DNA of 64,000 bases from an uncultured Lentisphaeria bacterium (GCA_905197955.1 CAJKAR010000001.1:62001-126000), one strand, 5' to 3'; positions 42,534-52,711 are shown, counted from the first letter of the stretch. Notes: generated by a model from the sequence alone, not told the origin. A program made the numbers and translations.

Positions 42534-45500
42534 ATGAAACGACATCTGCTCTTTGCCGGAGTCTTTTTCTGTACGGTACTGCTCTCCGCACAGGAACTGC
42601 TCTACACGCCGGGGCCGACCATGGGAATTGCTGTCAATCCAAAGGAGAACAATCTCTGGAAGACCCGAATCATGGATGCATCACGGAAAATCCGGAACGA
42701 AGAACTCTTTGAAACGGCAGGCGATTTTTTCTCGATTCAATATGGGAAACCGTTTGTTTTCCAGTCGGATCTGTTCCGGGAATTCAAGATCAAGACTTCC
42801 GCGCCCTATCGGATCGCCGATGGAGCTCTTCAGTTCCGTACGGGAAAAAAAGGATGGAGCATGCTGTTCGGCGCCGAACCCGGCGATGAAAAAACACCCG
42901 CCATCCGTTTCGGCGCAGGATGGGGAAAGGATCGCTCCAATGCGTGGAGAATCGAACTGGAAATCGAACAGGATGTCGAAAAGACAGACTGGATGATCTC
43001 CCGTTCCACCGGAGACTCCAAATTTTATACGAACAATCAGTTTTTCTCGGTCAAGGGAAAGGGTCCGCAGAAATTCATCCGGAAAATGGGCTGGATCGGC
43101 TATCCGGTTCCGCAGATCGCGCGGGGACTGAAAATCGAATGCCGCACACCCGGAGCCAATATCAGAATCCGTTCGATGCGGATCGTCCCCTTTTCCGGAA
43201 ATCTGTTCTGGCGCAGGGAGATACAAATTCCGTTCCGCCCGATTGCCGCAAAACTCTCATGGATGCACAAGACCGGGAATTACGATGTTTTCGTAAATGG
43301 AGTTAAAATCGCCGCGGGACAGCACATTCTCCGAACGGGCGTCGAAACGTTCGATCTGGAAAAACAACTCAAACAGGGAAAGAACGTCATCGCCATCCGC
43401 GACCAGTTCTACGGCGGTCTCTCGCAGAACTCCTCCATCCAGCTTGAAGGAATTGTCATCGGGCGGAACGGAGAAACTCTGCGCATTCCCGGCGACCGGG
43501 AGTGGCGCTGGAGCTATCAGGCTCCGGAAGGATGGGAAAAAACAGACTTCGCCGCCACGACCTGGAAACCTCCCGTTCTCCGCCCCGCCGGAATCTCGTA
43601 TCTGCCGAACAAAACGCAGATCTCCAGTGGATTTGCGCCCGATCACATGGGAATGCTCGATGTCCGCACGGAGGCAGTCAAATATCCCGTCTTCGACTAT
43701 GACAAGGAGATTGCATGGCGTGTCCGTGTGCCGGCCGGAGTTCAGAACCCGGCACTGAAACTGGAAATCCGGGAAGCGGACAGCAATCAGCTTCAGGAGA
43801 CTCTGATTCTGAAGGAGTCACATGTCAACGGAGATTTCCGGGAGTTCACAGTGCGTCCGAAGCTCCGCAAAACGGGAGCCTACCGCACCTTCTGGACACT
43901 GACCGCCGGCGGAAAAACACTCGACACCTGCCGGGGAGAAATGATTATCGCCGGACCGATCCAGCAGGATACCTTTGCGCTCAAGGATTTTGAACAGGAA
44001 CTGGAAAAGCGTCTTCAGCTGGTTCAGAAGATCGACTGCACCGATCCGAATCCCGCGCCGGACACCTTTCTGGATCACACAGGCAAGTATACCAAACCGA
44101 TCCTCAATCCGGGAAAAGTCGTCACCCGGAACGGCATGACGTATCGGGAAACCGGCAGCGGACTGTTGGATTATTTCTGCTATAAACTCAATCTGCCCGC
44201 CACCGGAGAAGCGATGATCGCGGAACTGGTCATCCCCGACGATGCGGACCGCTATATCTACAGCGCTGTTCTGGAAACGATTCCGGCCGGCATGGAACAC
44301 AACACTCCGCCGCTCGGAAGCAAGGCGTGGCCGAACGCCAGCGGAACCGTCTCCACAGGAGACCTGTATCCGCTGAGCAACGGAAAGAAAAAATTCCGCT
44401 ACGTCTTCTTCCCCGGGACAAAAAACACAACGCTGATCGTTCAGAACGGACGCGCCGGAATTCCGGCGGCAGTCTGCGAAATCAACATCTACGCGGTCAA
44501 AGGCGGACTTCCCGCTCTCAGAATTCCGGAGACCGACCGGACATACGGGAATCATAACGAACGACTCATCTTTACTGCATGGGGATCGTACCGGGACGCG
44601 CTCGCCTACGGAACGGAAGCGCATCTGGTGCAGTACTACGACGGCGCCTGGCTCAACGCCTATCGGGCGATTGCGCGGAAAATTCAGTTTCTCCGTTTTC
44701 AGGGACACAATGCCAGTGTCGAAGGGGCTTTCATGTACGAGAAGGGAGTCTTCTCTCCGCGGCACTCCCAGATTGTGCTGAACAACGACCGCTTTGATTA
44801 CTATTACGCTCTTCTGAAACTTTACAGGCATAACGGTATCAAAACCTTTGTCGGATTCGAATATATGCGTTCCTCGGCCCTCGACGCAATGGGAGCGTTC
44901 GACACCAGCGATGCACAGGTACATTCGGGGGAAAAACGTTCCGTCTACATGATCGACCGTTTCGGGCGGCAGGTGGTCGGCTACCTCGGCATGGGACTCA
45001 ACTGTATGAATCCGGTGGTCTGGGGCACGGTCACGGACCTGCTGAAAGAGCTCTATGAGCGCTATGACGGAATCGGCAGCGTGGAAGGACTCGTCACTCT
45101 GAACGGAAGCTGGTGGCTGCCCGGTTTCCCTTCGTACAGCGGAATGGAAGCTTCGGAAGTCGGATACGATGACGATTTCGTGGAACAGTTCGAACATGAC
45201 ACAGGAATCCGTCTCAACCTTCCCCGCACCGGAGCGAACCGCTTTGCCGCTCGCTATGAACTCCTGACCGGAAAATACAAACACCAATGGTTCGAATGGC
45301 GCGGAAAAAAGATTCGGGAAAAACTGCTCGAAATGCGGAAAACAATCAGTTCCGGCAAGCAGAAATGGAAACTCTTCTCCTGGCCGGCCAAAGCCACGGC
45401 GGAACGGAACGCATTCAACACATCCGGCATCCGTCCGGAAGTCCGCGATGAATACATGGAACGGATTCAGAAAGAGGCCGGGTTCCCGCAGGAACTCTAC

Positions 45501-46853
45501 GGAAAAGAGAAAAAAGACGGTGTCATCCTCATCGCCACAGCGAATACCGCAAGAAGACTCGAAAACAACGCCGACCTCTATCTCTATGGACGCAACACCA
45601 ACCGCGGCTCTCAGGAGCTTTACCGGAAAAACGATGCACTCGCCCTCAACTGCGCGGGACTCAATGAGAATATCGGCACGCATGCAAAAGCGGCGAAACG
45701 GTGGTGGTGGCGCGTCAACAACGTCACCGTCTACGACCGCAAACCGATCGGCGACTTCGGCTACGCGGACCTGATCCACCTCATCCGCAAACACGTTCCG
45801 AAGCACGTTTTCCACACATGGAACGACATCAATCTGCCGACGGCCCACGGGGAGCAGGCGCGCCGTTTCCTCAAAGCATTCTACTGCGTCCCGACCGGAG
45901 AATCGCTGCAGCAGAACTCGGTAAAAGGAATCGATGCCCGTTATCTCGGAAACCGTCTGATTCTGGTCAACGCAACCCCCTTCCCGCTGAACGGAACTCT
46001 GGAGTATCCGGGAACCTTCCAGGATCTCGTTTACGACGGGACCTTTCAGGGGAAACAGACTTTGACGATCCGTCCGTTCTCACTCCTTGTCTGGCACTCG
46101 GAAGGCGGAGCGGAGAATTTCAAAGGATCCTTCCGCTTCCGTCCGGAAGACGAACAGGACATTCTTCTGATGGGAAAACAGATTCTTCAGGAACGCTCCC
46201 TCACCCGGAAAATTCCGAAAGAAAATCTCAAACGGATCGCGGACGCCGTGAAAAAACAGGACTGCTACACTCTGAAAAAAGAGATGGATGACTTCGAAGT
46301 TCTCTACTACGCCAAACGGTTCTTTGAAAGCAAAGCGCAGATGGAAAAACAGCAGCAGCTTCTCCGGGAACTGAACCGTCGCGGAGTTGTCCGAATCAAC
46401 TGCGGAGCACCGGAGGATCTGACCGACTCCAAAGGCAACCACTGGTTCGCCGATCAGCTCTACACCGGATTCAACGCCTACGGATGCGAATACGGGACAT
46501 TCGTTTCCCGCGGGAAAATCACCGTGAAAAACACGGATTTCCCCGAAATCTTCACAACCGAGGCCTACGGAGCGCAGATGTTCTACCAGATTCCTCTTCC
46601 GAACGGACGCTATACCGTGAAGATTCATTTTGCGGAAACGTATGAACCGAATCGGGAGAACGGCCGGACCTTCGATCTTCAAGTCGGCGGAACGAGCAGG
46701 AAAAATCTGAATCCGGTACATCTGGGAGGCGGCTTCCAGTCCGCCGCATCGGTGACATGGGAGGAGGTGGAGGTCAAGCGGGGACTGCTGACCATCAAGG
46801 CAAGCGGCAATCCAGCCATCAACGGAATCGAAATTTTCAAGGAGGACAAATAA
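42534..46853 (+). CDS. Giant exported glycoside-hydrolase-like protein with malectin domain
   Basis: 1439 aa from the ATG at 42534 (GGAAGGAG upstream), signal peptide MKRHLLFAGVFFCTVLLSA. Residues 200-340 include a jelly-roll sugar-binding region (TGNYDVFVNGVKIAAGQH). About 650-1130 look like a TIM-barrel catalytic region (TAWGSYRDALAYGTEAH; YRHNGIKTFVGFEYMRSS; VFHTWNDINLP), without a family match by eye. About 1285-1439 are a malectin-like domain (VRINCGAPEDLTDSKG; YTVKIHFAETY; NPAINGIEIF), known to bind di-glucose-type sugars. The first enzyme of module D; its stop overlaps the next start by 1 nt (TAATG). Confidence 0.78.
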   Translation: MKRHLLFAGVFFCTVLLSAQELLYTPGPTMGIAVNPKENNLWKTRIMDASRKIRNEELFETAGDFFSIQYGKPFVFQSDLFREFKIKTSAPYRIADGALQFRTGKKGWSMLFGAEPGDEKTPAIRFGAGWGKDRSNAWRIELEIEQDVEKTDWMISRSTGDSKFYTNNQFFSVKGKGPQKFIRKMGWIGYPVPQIARGLKIECRTPGANIRIRSMRIVPFSGNLFWRREIQIPFRPIAAKLSWMHKTGNYDVFVNGVKIAAGQHILRTGVETFDLEKQLKQGKNVIAIRDQFYGGLSQNSSIQLEGIVIGRNGETLRIPGDREWRWSYQAPEGWEKTDFAATTWKPPVLRPAGISYLPNKTQISSGFAPDHMGMLDVRTEAVKYPVFDYDKEIAWRVRVPAGVQNPALKLEIREADSNQLQETLILKESHVNGDFREFTVRPKLRKTGAYRTFWTLTAGGKTLDTCRGEMIIAGPIQQDTFALKDFEQELEKRLQLVQKIDCTDPNPAPDTFLDHTGKYTKPILNPGKVVTRNGMTYRETGSGLLDYFCYKLNLPATGEAMIAELVIPDDADRYIYSAVLETIPAGMEHNTPPLGSKAWPNASGTVSTGDLYPLSNGKKKFRYVFFPGTKNTTLIVQNGRAGIPAAVCEINIYAVKGGLPALRIPETDRTYGNHNERLIFTAWGSYRDALAYGTEAHLVQYYDGAWLNAYRAIARKIQFLRFQGHNASVEGAFMYEKGVFSPRHSQIVLNNDRFDYYYALLKLYRHNGIKTFVGFEYMRSSALDAMGAFDTSDAQVHSGEKRSVYMIDRFGRQVVGYLGMGLNCMNPVVWGTVTDLLKELYERYDGIGSVEGLVTLNGSWWLPGFPSYSGMEASEVGYDDDFVEQFEHDTGIRLNLPRTGANRFAARYELLTGKYKHQWFEWRGKKIREKLLEMRKTISSGKQKWKLFSWPAKATAERNAFNTSGIRPEVRDEYMERIQKEAGFPQELYGKEKKDGVILIATANTARRLENNADLYLYGRNTNRGSQELYRKNDALALNCAGLNENIGTHAKAAKRWWWRVNNVTVYDRKPIGDFGYADLIHLIRKHVPKHVFHTWNDINLPTAHGEQARRFLKAFYCVPTGESLQQNSVKGIDARYLGNRLILVNATPFPLNGTLEYPGTFQDLVYDGTFQGKQTLTIRPFSLLVWHSEGGAENFKGSFRFRPEDEQDILLMGKQILQERSLTRKIPKENLKRIADAVKKQDCYTLKKEMDDFEVLYYAKRFFESKAQMEKQQQLLRELNRRGVVRINCGAPEDLTDSKGNHWFADQLYTGFNAYGCEYGTFVSRGKITVKNTDFPEIFTTEAYGAQMFYQIPLPNGRYTVKIHFAETYEPNRENGRTFDLQVGGTSRKNLNPVHLGGGFQSAASVTWEEVEVKRGLLTIKASGNPAINGIEIFKEDK

Positions 46854-47611
46854 TGAACACAAAACTTCAAATGATCGCCGGAGCTCTATGCGCAGCAGTG
46901 CTTCTTTCCGCAGACACGCTTCTGGACGTGGAACCGGGAACGGTTCTTCAGGATCGCTGGAACAGAAAACTGCATAAGAATTTCTCATCCGGATCCAGCA
47001 AAACCGGAGTCAAAGCCATTCAGGAGAAGGGAAAAACGATCGCCCGTTACCAGTCCGGCTCCAGCACGCTGTATCAGATTTCGGGAAGCGAATCGTGCGG
47101 AACGGAGAATCTGACATTCACGGTTCTGGCGCGTGCGGAAGGAAAATCGGGAGAGGGATATCTCCTTTATGCCGGAGCGGGAAGTCTTGCAAAACCCGGA
47201 CTCCGTCTCGGCCTGCGCGCAGAAAAGGATGGTCTGCAGGCTTACGGACTGCTGGTTGCGGCATCCTCCAGCGAAAAAGAAAAAAAATTCGCCTCCGTCC
47301 GGATGAAAAAGGATCTCCGGATCGAACCGGGCAAGTGGACCGTTTTCACGCTTGCGGCCAACCGATCCGGTGATCTTCAGCTTTTTGTAAACGGGGAACT
47401 GGCAGCGGCAAAATCAATCCGCCAGTTTGAAAAGGAGAATCTTTACCCGAAGCAGCCGCTCTTTTCCACACTTCTTCCCAAAGGAAAAGAGAATGCGGAA
47501 CAGCCGATCCGAATCGATATTGCTGGCATCATCATCCGCAATGAACTCATGAGTTCCGCGGAAATCCTCCGGGAAGCGGAAGATTTGCTGGATGAAATGG
47601 AGAAAAAATAA
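46853..47611 (+). CDS. Exported LamG/concanavalin-like protein
   Basis: 252 aa, ATG at 46853 with GGAGGACAAAT upstream, 1-nt overlap with the previous stop. Signal peptide MNTKLQMIAGALCAAVLLSA. The body is a jelly-roll of LamG type (TVLARAEGKSGEGYLLYAGAGS; WTVFTLAANRSGDLQLFVNGELAAAK). No enzyme motif. It probably binds glycan or another module D protein at the surface. Confidence 0.7.
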   Translation: MNTKLQMIAGALCAAVLLSADTLLDVEPGTVLQDRWNRKLHKNFSSGSSKTGVKAIQEKGKTIARYQSGSSTLYQISGSESCGTENLTFTVLARAEGKSGEGYLLYAGAGSLAKPGLRLGLRAEKDGLQAYGLLVAASSSEKEKKFASVRMKKDLRIEPGKWTVFTLAANRSGDLQLFVNGELAAAKSIRQFEKENLYPKQPLFSTLLPKGKENAEQPIRIDIAGIIIRNELMSSAEILREAEDLLDEMEKK

Positions 47612-47614
47612 TTT

Positions 47615-49048
47615 ATGCGAACGGCGATCCGGCTTCTGTTTTTTGCGTTGACTCTGCTCTGCGGTGCGGAAGAGATCGGTCTGGACACCCTCCCCTGGAC
47701 CGATGCCGCCTACAGCTGGACTCCCGATGGGCCGGCCCTCCCGCAGATCAATCGGAATCTGAGCGGAAAAGGACCGATCCGGATCGGCGGAAAAACTTTT
47801 TCCAGAGGAATCTGCGGGCATACGGGATTCAGCATCGTTTATCGTCTGGACCGGACGGCAGATTCCTTTTCCGCCTGGTTCGGGATCGACGAGGAACAAC
47901 ATCCAAAGGATCGCCCGGAAAAAACCGATGTCCGTTTCATCATTCTCGCCGACCACCGGAAGGTGCTGGACCGGACCCTGCCGCTCGGAGCGAAAGCGGA
48001 AAAGGCGGAAATCGATCTGCGCGGAGTTCATCAGCTGGAGCTGCGGGGAGAATACGGATGCGGATTCCGTCTTCAGCGGGTTGCCTGGGCGGAACCGGTA
48101 TTCCGAACGCGGACACCGGAAAAACTCCGGGCGGCACTGAAGAGAAACCGTCTGGAACACGAACGGAAACTGGCGTTCATCCCGGAGTATCCCTCCGCGC
48201 CGGACTGGAAAAACAAGCAGATCAGAAAGGTTCGCTGGAACGGATTCGAAAACGCATGGCGCATCGAATGGAGCTCCTTCGAAGCCCTGCTCCTGCCCGA
48301 ATACGGTGGAAGAATCATGGAATTCCGGAAAAAAGGAGGAGAAAATCTGCTGAAAACAACCGTTTTTCCAGGACCGGAAAGGCTGCTGCGGGGGAAAACT
48401 CCAGACCGGAGCGGTGGGCATTTCATGCGTTTTCATCCATCGCCGGCCTTCTATCCGAATGACCCGCTGCTGAAGCATGCGCCATATACAATCGCATTTC
48501 CAGCGGAGGGTGAGATCGTCATGACCTCGCCGGAAAGCACGCTTTTCCGCATCATTTTTGAGTACCGTCTAAAGCTCGAACCGGACGGGCTTTCCATCGA
48601 AAACCGGATCATCAACAAGGCGCCGTACCGGAGAGAACTCGGCATCTGGAGCATCACCCGTCTGGAGACCTCCTCCCTTGCCCGTCTTCTCCTTCCGCCG
48701 GAACGGAGGAATCCTCCGGCAAAGCTCCTTCTCGAACAACGGGGGAATCTTCTGAATCTGATCCGGACTCCGGAACGGATGATTCTGGATCTTTCCACCG
48801 ATCCGCCGGAACGCTTCTCCTTTGCACAGCTCCGCTGCTGGAGCGATCCGCCGGAAATCCGGACAGAGGGAAGAAATGGTACCAGGATGCGCATCCGATA
48901 TCAGACTCCGGCAGAGGATCTGAACGGAGAGTATCCGGTTCATATTTTCATCAACAGCGCACTGACCGAGGAGGAGTCGCACTCTCAGACTCTTCCCCGA
49001 GAAACGGGAGAAGCTCTCTCCTTCCGGGAACACTGGAGCATAGAATGA
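47615..49048 (+). CDS. Exported protein with NPCBM-like and mutarotase-like domains
   Basis: 477 aa with a short signal peptide (MRTAIRLLFFALTLLCGA). Residues 25-150 resemble an NPCBM domain (GGKTFSRGICGHTGFSIVYRLDR; FSAWFGIDEEQH; LELRGEYGCGF). Residues 200-477 resemble the galactose-mutarotase-like beta-supersandwich (WSSFEALLLPEYGGRIMEFRKKGGENLL; LEPDGLSIENRIINKAPYRRELGIWSI). It may bind or epimerise a sugar product. It starts 3 nt after the preceding gene and is clearly in the module D operon. Confidence 0.65.
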   Translation: MRTAIRLLFFALTLLCGAEEIGLDTLPWTDAAYSWTPDGPALPQINRNLSGKGPIRIGGKTFSRGICGHTGFSIVYRLDRTADSFSAWFGIDEEQHPKDRPEKTDVRFIILADHRKVLDRTLPLGAKAEKAEIDLRGVHQLELRGEYGCGFRLQRVAWAEPVFRTRTPEKLRAALKRNRLEHERKLAFIPEYPSAPDWKNKQIRKVRWNGFENAWRIEWSSFEALLLPEYGGRIMEFRKKGGENLLKTTVFPGPERLLRGKTPDRSGGHFMRFHPSPAFYPNDPLLKHAPYTIAFPAEGEIVMTSPESTLFRIIFEYRLKLEPDGLSIENRIINKAPYRRELGIWSITRLETSSLARLLLPPERRNPPAKLLLEQRGNLLNLIRTPERMILDLSTDPPERFSFAQLRCWSDPPEIRTEGRNGTRMRIRYQTPAEDLNGEYPVHIFINSALTEEESHSQTLPRETGEALSFREHWSIE

Positions 49049-49064
49049 CAAACGGAGGATCGGA

Positions 49065-50276
49065 ATGACCAATCTGAACAAACTCTCCCAACGGGTGGAA
49101 GAGGAACTGAAAAAACGTTTTCTCTCTCCGGACGGCATCCTTTATGACTACGCTGGCCCCAACGGTGAAGTGGAACTGCCGGAACCGGAAGAGTGCCGCA
49201 TCAATTTTCCCAATCCTTTCGGCTGGTGGACTCCGATTGAAAACGGAGCGTTCTTCACCGGAGATTATCTGCTTGGGGTCCTGCGCAATCCATGGTCTGT
49301 GCGGACACCGGAACGGGAGGAATGGATCCGCACGCTTCTTCACGGACTTTTCCGACTTCAGGATGAATCTCAGTGTGACGGATGCATTCTGCGCGGAATC
49401 GGTTCCGATGGAAAATGTCATTATCCGGCAAGCTCCTGCGATCAGGTTGTTCCCTGGCTGCTTGCGCTGTATGAGTTTCGGCGCCATCCGACGGCATCGG
49501 AACAGGAAAAAACGGAATGCCGGAAACGTATGCTCCGGCTCCTGAGTGCATTGAAAGAGCGGAACTGGACCATTCCCGGCGATGCCCCCGGATATGAGCG
49601 CGGAAGTTTTCTCTCAGGAGAAACACCCGAAGCGGCAGTCGTTTCCTCCGTCAATCTTCTTCTGGCGACCGCTCTGGCCGCCGATCTGACCGGAGGGGAA
49701 GCGGAACAGAAACTGCACACTCATGCCGCACTCGAAGCTCTTTCGTTCGGACAAAACCGTTTGCAGATTCTTTCCGCCGGCCTTGCCGGACACCCCCTCT
49801 GGATGGGATGGTTCCTCGCCCACACAATTTATGCAATGCGGCTGCTGACAGAACTTTCTCCTCTGCCGGAAGTCCGGATGGCCGCGCAAAAAGGAATCGA
49901 ACGTTCCGCACACAATTTTGCTGACGCTCTTCCGGAGTGGAAAAAATATCGGAAGAATCTTGCCTTCTCCCCCGACTGGAGAATCTGCGGACAGGAATGG
50001 CAGGTGCATTCAAGCTGTGCCGAAGGAGAGAAAATCGCCCTCCGGGAACTTCCGCTCTGGAATAAGCGATCCCCACGCATCAAGGAGGAAAAAAATACGA
50101 TCCGGCATACGCTTTCCGCCGCATGGATCGTCCAGCTTTCCGGAGATCCGGAGCTGAAACGGAGGGCTCAGAAAGAGATATCACAACTCATGGACAGCCT
50201 GCCGCTTTCGGAACTGTGTGATGTCTCCTTCTTTCTTCTGGAAAATGTGATTGCCGAATGGCAGCCTTCCCTCTGA
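49065..50276 (+). CDS. Cytoplasmic alpha/alpha-toroid protein, unknown
   Basis: 403 aa without signal peptide. Helix-rich and aromatic (NPFGWWTPIENGAFFTGDYLLGVLRN; GHPLWMGWFLAHTIYAMRLL), similar in texture to six-hairpin glycosidases. No catalytic pair was identified. It is 16 nt behind the NPCBM-like gene, so it probably acts on oligosaccharides brought in after extracellular digestion. Confidence 0.6.
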   Translation: MTNLNKLSQRVEEELKKRFLSPDGILYDYAGPNGEVELPEPEECRINFPNPFGWWTPIENGAFFTGDYLLGVLRNPWSVRTPEREEWIRTLLHGLFRLQDESQCDGCILRGIGSDGKCHYPASSCDQVVPWLLALYEFRRHPTASEQEKTECRKRMLRLLSALKERNWTIPGDAPGYERGSFLSGETPEAAVVSSVNLLLATALAADLTGGEAEQKLHTHAALEALSFGQNRLQILSAGLAGHPLWMGWFLAHTIYAMRLLTELSPLPEVRMAAQKGIERSAHNFADALPEWKKYRKNLAFSPDWRICGQEWQVHSSCAEGEKIALRELPLWNKRSPRIKEEKNTIRHTLSAAWIVQLSGDPELKRRAQKEISQLMDSLPLSELCDVSFFLLENVIAEWQPSL

Positions 50277-50379
50277 AAAATCAGCGTCCCGACCGGCAGT
50301 ACGGTACGGCGGGAGCTGCAAGAATGTTTTCTCCCCCCGCGGCCTCCCGCAGAACCGCACCGAATTTCGACAGGAACAG

Positions 50380-50408
50380 TTGAAAAATAGATTGGAATGC
50401 GTTAGAGT
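50380..50408 (+). promoter_or_regulatory. Candidate promoter with long leader
   Basis: TTGAAA (50380-50385), 17-bp spacer, TAGAGT (50403-50408), giving a leader of about 215 nt before the 659-aa gene. The gene-free region 50277-50628 also contains the folded element at 50515-50561; nothing else was recognised. Confidence 0.45.
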
Positions 50409-50514
50409 ACGGGAAATGGAGCTTCCCGATGCGGATTGATGACAGAAGATGCTGACTCCGTGTTTTCTTCAGGAAAGGAATGCTGTTCCGAATGACGACA
50501 CGGACAAGAATCTC

Positions 50515-50561
50515 TGGCGGGAAAAATGTCAACGCATTTTGCTGTTTTGAGTCTCCCGCCA
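50515..50561 (+). promoter_or_regulatory. Nested hairpins in the leader of the GH63-like gene
   Basis: TGGCGGGA (50515-50522) pairs with TCCCGCCA (50554-50561). Directly inside, AAAATG (50523-50528) pairs with CATTTT (50535-50540). The resulting stacked stem with a 13-nt bulge looks like a designed RNA fold. No known riboswitch class was recognised. Confidence 0.4.
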
Positions 50562-50628
50562 TCCCGCATCGGCGCGCAGCTCCCCCGCAGAAACAACACG
50601 GACTGAAGGAAAGAAAGACAGAGAACTT

Positions 50629-52608
50629 ATGATTCATACGTTCAAGAATCATCTGCCCTGTGCGGAGAATGGATTCGGATTGGATTTCAACCATTACGTC
50701 TCAGGCAGAATCGCGGCGGATGTGGTCAGACACGGAGGCATCGCCGGAGTGTATTATGTCGGAAAACAGGGATTCCGCCGTGCCGGAATCCTTTCGGGAT
50801 CGCAGGAATCCGCTTTTGCCAAGGTCGGACGGATTCAAATCATCATCAACGGCCGAAACTACTATCCGGAATTCCATCATACGACCCACTACTCTTTCGG
50901 ATTCCGCTCGGAATGTGAACTGGAAGGAGTCCGTATCCGTCATGAGCTTCTGCTGGACCAGAATACACTCTACCAGCAGATTCGCGTTCTCGACAATCCG
51001 GAAGGGAAAAGCATCCGCGCCCGGGCGCTTCTGCACGGACATGTTTTCACCCGTCTGCCCGACCGGAACACGGAAAACTGGACGATCCTGCCGGATGGCT
51101 CCATGCAGACTCGAATACATGATCCATCCGGATCGGTTTTCCTCCGTTTTCTCTGTTCCGTACCTTGTACGACAGTCTCCCGGCATGAACCTTTCAAGTA
51201 TTATATGGAGGCCAAAGATCCCGGAGAACTCTTTGCTTTTGCCTTCCAGTTCGACTCCACGGATGCGCCGGATTTTGCAGCGGCGGCGGAACGGATCGAT
51301 CTCTGGGAAAAACAGTTCCGGGAAGGAGTGCGCTTCCAGACGGGGAATTCAGCGGTTGATTCCGCATTGAACAATGTGATTCCGTCCTTGAAATCCCTTG
51401 TTGTAGCAGGAAAACCGGGGGCACTCCGGGCATCGCAATCCTACTGGATCTGGGGATGGGACAGCATGGTCCATGCGGAGGCTCTTCTCTGGAGCGGCAA
51501 TGCCGGAATTGTCCGAGACATGCTCCGCTTCTACCGGGAAACAGCCGATCCGGTCAAAGGCATCGCCCACTGCATGGATGACGCCTTCCGGCCCGAAACC
51601 TGCATGCCGCCGTGTTCCCAGGGACTCTATATCGTCATGCTCGCCAATTACTGTGCGGCGACCGGCGATCTGGAAACAGGACGGGAATTCTATGACTTCG
51701 CCAAATGGATTCTGGAATCATCCGGACATGATAGAAGTCCGCATTGTTCTCTGGGAACAGCCATCGGCTTCTTCCCGGATTTTCCCGGTCTGCTCGAACA
51801 GAAAGAGTGCGATATCAGCCTCATCAACAACTCTCTCTATCTGCAGGCATTGAAATCCATTGCCGCGCTGGAAACGGCGCTGGGAATGGAGGAGGAATCG
51901 CTGCGCCACAGCCGCGAAGCCAGACAGCTTCAAACGGATATGGAATCCATTCTCTGGGATGAAAAGGCCGGATACTGGTGCGATTCCGCCGACGGGAATA
52001 CACTCCGTCCGCGCCCCTATTATCCGCTCTACGGCCAGCTTTACACCTCCCCCTTCGGAGATGATCCGCATACTGAAAGCCGTCGGCGGATCGCAGACTT
52101 TCTCAAACAGCATTTCCGTTTTGCTCAAGGTCTCTACATGTTCCCGCCCGACAATGCGGCATTCATGGCCGACGGCAACCAGCTCGGAGCCTACTATCCT
52201 CCCGTTGACCGCTATTTCTGGAATATGATGAACCGCTCCGGCGATGCGGAATCCGTCGTCTACTTCCATCAGATCGTGGAACACTACTGGGCATATCACG
52301 CCTATCCGGAAGGGCTGACGCACGAAACCGAAAACATGGATCCCACCATCGACAATCCGGGATGCAAACAGGCATTTTCCATGAAGGGATGGTTCTGCGA
52401 TGCCCTGGAACTTCATCTCGGGCTCAAAGTGTTCATGGATGGATTCACACTGAATCCATTGAAAACAGGAGAATCATTCCGGGTGGAAAATCTGATCCTG
52501 CGCGGCAAAAAACTTTCTCTGGAGCGGCTTCCAGACGGAACCGTTCTTCTGAACGGAAAGCCGGCTCCTGCGGGAAAAATCACCTGGAAAATGTTCGCAG
52601 AACTCTGA
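50629..52608 (+). CDS. GH63/GH37-like cytoplasmic glycosidase
   Basis: 659 aa, no signal peptide. An N-terminal beta-sandwich of about 200 residues is followed by an (alpha/alpha)6 barrel: the signature YWIWGWDSMVHAEALLWSG, RDMLRFYRETADPVKGIAH, and the late segment MNRSGDAESVVYFHQIVEHYW. The WGWDS motif is shared by GH63 alpha-glucosidases, trehalase-like and related toroid glycosidases. It probably trims imported oligosaccharides. It ends with a strong terminator and may be the distal gene of module D or a separate unit with the leader described at 50515. Confidence 0.75.
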   Translation: MIHTFKNHLPCAENGFGLDFNHYVSGRIAADVVRHGGIAGVYYVGKQGFRRAGILSGSQESAFAKVGRIQIIINGRNYYPEFHHTTHYSFGFRSECELEGVRIRHELLLDQNTLYQQIRVLDNPEGKSIRARALLHGHVFTRLPDRNTENWTILPDGSMQTRIHDPSGSVFLRFLCSVPCTTVSRHEPFKYYMEAKDPGELFAFAFQFDSTDAPDFAAAAERIDLWEKQFREGVRFQTGNSAVDSALNNVIPSLKSLVVAGKPGALRASQSYWIWGWDSMVHAEALLWSGNAGIVRDMLRFYRETADPVKGIAHCMDDAFRPETCMPPCSQGLYIVMLANYCAATGDLETGREFYDFAKWILESSGHDRSPHCSLGTAIGFFPDFPGLLEQKECDISLINNSLYLQALKSIAALETALGMEEESLRHSREARQLQTDMESILWDEKAGYWCDSADGNTLRPRPYYPLYGQLYTSPFGDDPHTESRRRIADFLKQHFRFAQGLYMFPPDNAAFMADGNQLGAYYPPVDRYFWNMMNRSGDAESVVYFHQIVEHYWAYHAYPEGLTHETENMDPTIDNPGCKQAFSMKGWFCDALELHLGLKVFMDGFTLNPLKTGESFRVENLILRGKKLSLERLPDGTVLLNGKPAPAGKITWKMFAEL

Positions 52609-52615
52609 CCATCAA

Positions 52616-52649
52616 GGGAAGCACGGAACCCCGTGCTTCCCGTTTTTTC
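52616..52649 (+). terminator. Rho-independent terminator closing module D
   Basis: Perfect 11-bp stem, GGGAAGCACGG (52616-52626) with CCGTGCTTCCC (52631-52641), 4-nt loop, followed by GTTTTTTC. Textbook form, 8 nt after the stop codon. Confidence 0.95.
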
Positions 52650-52672
52650 TCAAAAATAATGACAGAGACCTC

Positions 52673-52711
52673 TTGACTTTTCATATTTTTCTGGTATAAT
52701 TTACTGGTAAA
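52673..52711 (+). promoter_or_regulatory. Promoter and operator of the module E regulator
   Basis: TTGACT (52673-52678), 16-bp spacer, TATAAT (52695-52700). At the start of transcription lies TTTAC-TG-GTAAA (52700-52711), and CTGGTA is repeated at 52691-52696 and 52704-52709. Autoregulation is likely. Confidence 0.7.

Noticed and set aside
43818..45848. 676-codon open frame opposite the 1439-aa gene
   Set aside because: Antisense shadow; the sense gene has a signal peptide and malectin domain.
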